A stretch of DNA of 64,000 nt, from positions 87,895 to 151,894 of the forward strand of contig NZ_PSZM01000043.1 of NCBI RefSeq assembly GCF_002964975.1. The letters are read 5' to 3'. Shown here piece by piece: positions 62,022 through 64,000 of this stretch. Under the pieces are notes generated by a model. That model was not told the origin of the DNA and did no database searches. It was given only the letters and a program-made list of their open reading frames with translations. Source of the stretch: Apibacter adventoris. GTDB taxonomy: Bacteria > Bacteroidota > Bacteroidia > Flavobacteriales > Weeksellaceae. Both the position numbers and the translations under genes were made by a program. Numbering within the stretch: position 1 is the stretch's first letter; every line of letters starts with the position of its first letter.

Positions 62022-62381
62022 ATGAGTTTTTCCCAAAGATTACGTTATTATCTATTAGGGTTAGGTATGGGGCTCGTGTTCCTTCTATTTATTTTTGGAA
62101 ACAAACTATTTTCATGGTCTTACTTGCCAAATGAAAGAGTTTTAGCTGAAATTAAAACAAAAAAAATTAAGTTTTCCCCTCAAAGTCTTACTTACATAAA
62201 CAATCATAAAATATCTAAAAATTTCATTTTAGATACAGCCCTAGTAAAAGGAAAAATCAATTTTAAGGAAAGCAAAGCCCAAGAAGTTCCCTGCCCAAGA
62301 TATACTCTATATTATGGATCCCTTAAAATTAAATTTACCAAATGTAAAACGTGGGTAACTGTTGATTCCATTGATCACTAA
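62022..62381 (+). CDS. DUF4258-like membrane-anchored protein
   Basis: A 119-residue protein with one N-terminal membrane helix after a basic start (MSFSQRLRYYLLGLGMGLVFLLFIFGNKLF). The SWSYLPNERVLAEIKTKKIKFS region and a C-terminal half with two Cys (EVPCPRYTLYYG, IKFTKCKTWVTV) resemble the DUF4258 proteins of Flavobacteriia. Function unknown. It begins one base after the stop of the alanine dehydrogenase-like gene, so it belongs to the tsaE operon. Most of the protein would lie outside the cytoplasmic membrane. Confidence 0.75.
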   Translation: MSFSQRLRYYLLGLGMGLVFLLFIFGNKLFSWSYLPNERVLAEIKTKKIKFSPQSLTYINNHKISKNFILDTALVKGKINFKESKAQEVPCPRYTLYYGSLKIKFTKCKTWVTVDSIDH

Positions 62382-62599
62382 AAAAATTACTACGTCATTA
62401 TTTATTTAATAACTATCTCCATTTTATCTACTTAAAACACAACCTACTTTAATTTACTTACAACCATCTTGATAGGTTTTTCATATTTAATTATAAATTA
62501 AATTAATTCAGTCATTTATAAATTATAATAATGAGATAATTTAGTATTTGTAAGGCTATACCATAAAAAGTCTACCTCGTAATTCATAAGATAATAAAT

Positions 62600-62628
62600 T
62601 TAACATAATTTTAACATAAAATTAACAT
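62600..62628. promoter_or_regulatory. three TTAACAT direct repeats with 11-bp spacing (operator candidate)
   Basis: TTAACAT occurs at 62600-62606, 62611-62617 and 62622-62628, exactly 11 bases apart, so all three face the same side of the helix. They end 30 bases upstream of the TATATTTG box of tssD, where an activator would be expected to bind. Confidence 0.45.
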
Positions 62629-62658
62629 TGCGTATAAAATAAGATAAAGGTGAATTTA

Positions 62659-62666
62659 TATATTTG
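62659..62666 (+). promoter_or_regulatory. -7 box (TATATTTG) for the first tssD
   Basis: An exact TAnnTTTG match followed by CTAT, 54 bases before the ATG at 62721. No TTG lies at the usual -33 spacing, which fits an activator-dependent promoter. Confidence 0.5.
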
Positions 62667-62720
62667 CTATATAAATATGTAGTCAATAAAATAATAATTA
62701 CTAAATAAAAAATTAATATT

Positions 62721-63107
62721 ATGTCATTTAAAGCAAAACTAGAAGTAGCGGGAAAGAAATACAATGTTCTAAACGTGAATTATTCCTTAGCCCAAGAAAC
62801 AGATCCTACAGGAAGACCCTCCTCTCAAACCCGAGGAGGTCGAATAGAAGTCACTGTAGAATCAACCGGAGAGACCGATATCTTTGAGTGGATGACCAAT
62901 AGCTTTGAGCGTAAAGACGGAAAAGTAATCTTTATCAAAAGAGATTCCGATGCAACCTTAAAAGAATTGGACTTCACCGATGGGTATGTAGTCAAATACA
63001 AAGAGAATTTTGATTCCAACGGCACCAATCCATTAACAGAGACCTTTACGATTTCAGCTAAGACCATCAAGATGGGAACCGGCGAACATGTAAACGAATG
63101 GGTATAA
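62721..63107 (+). CDS. tssD: type VI secretion tube protein TssD (Hcp), Bacteroidota type, copy 1
   Basis: A 128-residue Hcp-like protein that stacks as hexamers to form the inner tube of a type VI secretion system and can carry effectors. It has the Bacteroidota TssD pattern: MSFKAKLEVAGKKYNVLNVNYSLAQETDPTGRPSSQTRGGRIEVTVEST, then FEWM, GKVIFIKRDSDATLKELDFTDGYVVKYKE, and a C-terminal FTISAKTIKMGTGEHVNEW. Its G+C content is visibly higher than that of the genes to the left, which may reflect high expression or transfer. A hairpin terminator after it would give a short, abundant transcript. Confidence 0.93.
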   Translation: MSFKAKLEVAGKKYNVLNVNYSLAQETDPTGRPSSQTRGGRIEVTVESTGETDIFEWMTNSFERKDGKVIFIKRDSDATLKELDFTDGYVVKYKENFDSNGTNPLTETFTISAKTIKMGTGEHVNEWV

Positions 63108-63158
63108 AATTCTCTATCCCCATAAGAAAAAACATCTCTTAAGCAAAGAGAATGAAAA

Positions 63159-63188
63159 AAAAGGGGAAGCAGTAGCTTCTCCTTTTTT
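63159..63188 (+). terminator. terminator/attenuator between the two tssD genes
   Basis: AAGGGGAAGC (63161-63170) pairs with GCTTCTCCTT (63174-63183) with one G-T pair and is followed by T bases. It could raise the ratio of the first tssD mRNA over the downstream genes. Confidence 0.7.
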
Positions 63189-63239
63189 CAAATTTATCCC
63201 TATTATAAAAACAAACACTTATCAAAAATAACTTATAAA

Positions 63240-63635
63240 ATGTCTTCATTTTTAGCCAAATTAGAAATGGAAGGATCTGTATATACAGTACTTCATTGCC
63301 ACTACAGCTTTCAAAAAAACATAGATTCCTCAGGCAAACCCCAGGGAGCAACCCGCGGAGGATACCTGGATTTAACCTTGGAAAGTAACGGGAATTCAGT
63401 TTTCATAGACTGGATGCTATCACAAAATAAGACCAAAGACGGAGTCATTATCTTTTACCGTCGCGATGCGATGAGTAAACTACAGGAAGTAAAATTTGAG
63501 AAAAGCTACTGCATCTCTTTCGAAGAAGAATTTGATGCCACAGATAACCAGCCGATGCGTATACGCTTACAATTATGTTCCAAGAAGCTGAGTATAGCCA
63601 ATATCAGCTATGAGAACAGTTGGAAACTGGGCTGA
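63240..63635 (+). CDS. tssD: type VI secretion tube protein TssD (Hcp), copy 2
   Basis: A 131-residue paralogue of the preceding gene with the same layout: MSSFLAKLEMEGSVYTVLHCHYSFQKNIDSSGKPQGATRGGYLDLTLES, VFIDWMLSQ, DGVIIFYRRDAMSKLQEVKFEKSYCISFEEEF and a C-terminal LQLCSKKLSIANISYENSW. It is clearly diverged from copy 1, so it may be a specialised tube subunit or effector carrier. Several Hcp forms with different effector partners are common in Bacteroidota systems. It lies between the attenuator and an unrecognised coiled-coil frame, and shares the higher G+C. Confidence 0.92.
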   Translation: MSSFLAKLEMEGSVYTVLHCHYSFQKNIDSSGKPQGATRGGYLDLTLESNGNSVFIDWMLSQNKTKDGVIIFYRRDAMSKLQEVKFEKSYCISFEEEFDATDNQPMRIRLQLCSKKLSIANISYENSWKLG

Positions 63636-63731
63636 GCAAAATAACCCCAGGGAGAGGGTCAGGGTATATTTTTAAAAACCAATAAAAAAGGAGGAAAAGC
63701 CAAGTCCTTTCCCGAATTAAAACCCTAATAT

Positions 63732-64000
63732 ATGAGCATAATAGAAGATCCGAATAAAAAGGCACCTCAGGTAGACCTGAGTAAACTCACAGAAAAGCTA
63801 CAACAATCTGCCCTTGACTCAGCCGAGACGAAACTGGATCAAGCCACCCAAGGCATCCGAGAAGAGGTAAAAAAAGTACAGGAAACAGCCACCCGGGTAC
63901 AAAACAAACTAACCCGGGTAAACGAAGAACTTAGCCCGATAAAAGGCAACACCTTTGAAATCATCCCCCCGGAAGTATTGGAAAAACAAAAAGCCTTAAG
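63732..64000 (+). CDS. start of an unrecognised coiled-coil protein in the T6SS region (partial)
   Basis: A frame open from the ATG at 63732 to the right edge (89 full codons). It starts MSIIEDPNKKAPQVDLSKL and continues with a strongly heptad-like helix (EKLQQSALDSAETKLDQATQGIREEVKKVQETATRVQNKLTRVNEEL), then SPIKGNTFEIIPPEVLEKQ. I recognise no family. Following an Hcp gene at high G+C, it could be a type VI component or a cargo/effector N-terminus, but this is inference. A GGAGG-like stretch at about 63689 is too far away to be its ribosome site. Confidence 0.6.
   Translation, partial: MSIIEDPNKKAPQVDLSKLTEKLQQSALDSAETKLDQATQGIREEVKKVQETATRVQNKLTRVNEELSPIKGNTFEIIPPEVLEKQKAL

Larger units (their letters stand above)
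62382..62720. other. intergenic region before the type VI secretion genes
   Basis: These 339 bases contain no gene. The right part has three phased TTAACAT repeats (62600-62628) and a TATATTTG box (62659-62666), so it is probably the control region of the first tssD. The left 200 bases show nothing I can name. Confidence 0.55.

Overview
The window looks like the chromosome of an AT-rich member of the Bacteroidota, class Flavobacteriia, most like a small-genome Weeksellaceae such as Apibacter (the genus is an inference). The evidence is: -7 boxes of the form TAnnTTTG in front of many genes, start codons without Shine-Dalgarno sequences, the mutY-ssb-gldE-gldD gene order, outer-membrane-type lipoproteins, a split Nfu_N/NifU protein, and TssD (Hcp) proteins of the Bacteroidota-type (subtype iii) type VI secretion system at the right end. 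Most of the window is core genome. Intergenic DNA is very AT-rich.

Layout. 1-2690: 3' part of dnaE. 3111-5931: tandem pair of duplicated polytopic membrane proteins. 6462-15342: housekeeping and small transport genes (FUSC, ogt, EamA exporter, TerC, Dabb, GNAT, comM, typA, trxA). 15343-15872: a gap with a candidate small RNA. 15873-24322: lipB, then a czcCBA-like heavy-metal RND efflux operon followed by its probable response regulator and sensor kinase; four 11-bp-phased repeats precede the operon. 24509-32724: DUF349 protein, ribD, YigZ, thioesterase, dnaA, LMW phosphatase, NifU-like, gamma carbonic anhydrase, crcB. 32904-39761: RNase G/E, a 31-residue basic ribosomal-type protein, HU, mutY, ssb, gldE, gldD and a second CNNM/CBS protein. 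40078-43452: small HTH regulator, M1 peptidase, threonine aldolase.

43453-47971 is the accessory-looking segment. It has four head-to-tail ~914-bp copies of a CI/LexA-like repressor gene. The second HTH and S24 peptidase parts are almost identical between copies, whereas the first HTH differs in each. A palindromic operator candidate and a tiny divergent ORF sit in front of the first-transcribed copy, and a tRNA-Arg(ACG) closes the segment. No integrase is visible.

48049-62381 returns to core genes: a metal-chelate binding lipoprotein, gph, a sugar transferase, amtB, rlpA, two unknown or weakly known secreted proteins, lysS, a TPR/PstS-like/small membrane protein cluster, tsaE, an alanine dehydrogenase-like gene and a DUF4258-like protein. 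From 62721 to the end there is a visible rise in G+C with two tssD genes and the start of an unrecognised coiled-coil ORF, so a type VI secretion locus probably continues beyond the window. Three 11-bp-phased TTAACAT repeats lie upstream of the first tssD.

The strongest candidates for something undescribed are the diversified repressor array (43813-47429) and the two helically phased operator-like arrays (16592-16634 and 62600-62628). All promoter, operator and ncRNA calls are from eye inspection of a very AT-rich sequence and are tentative.
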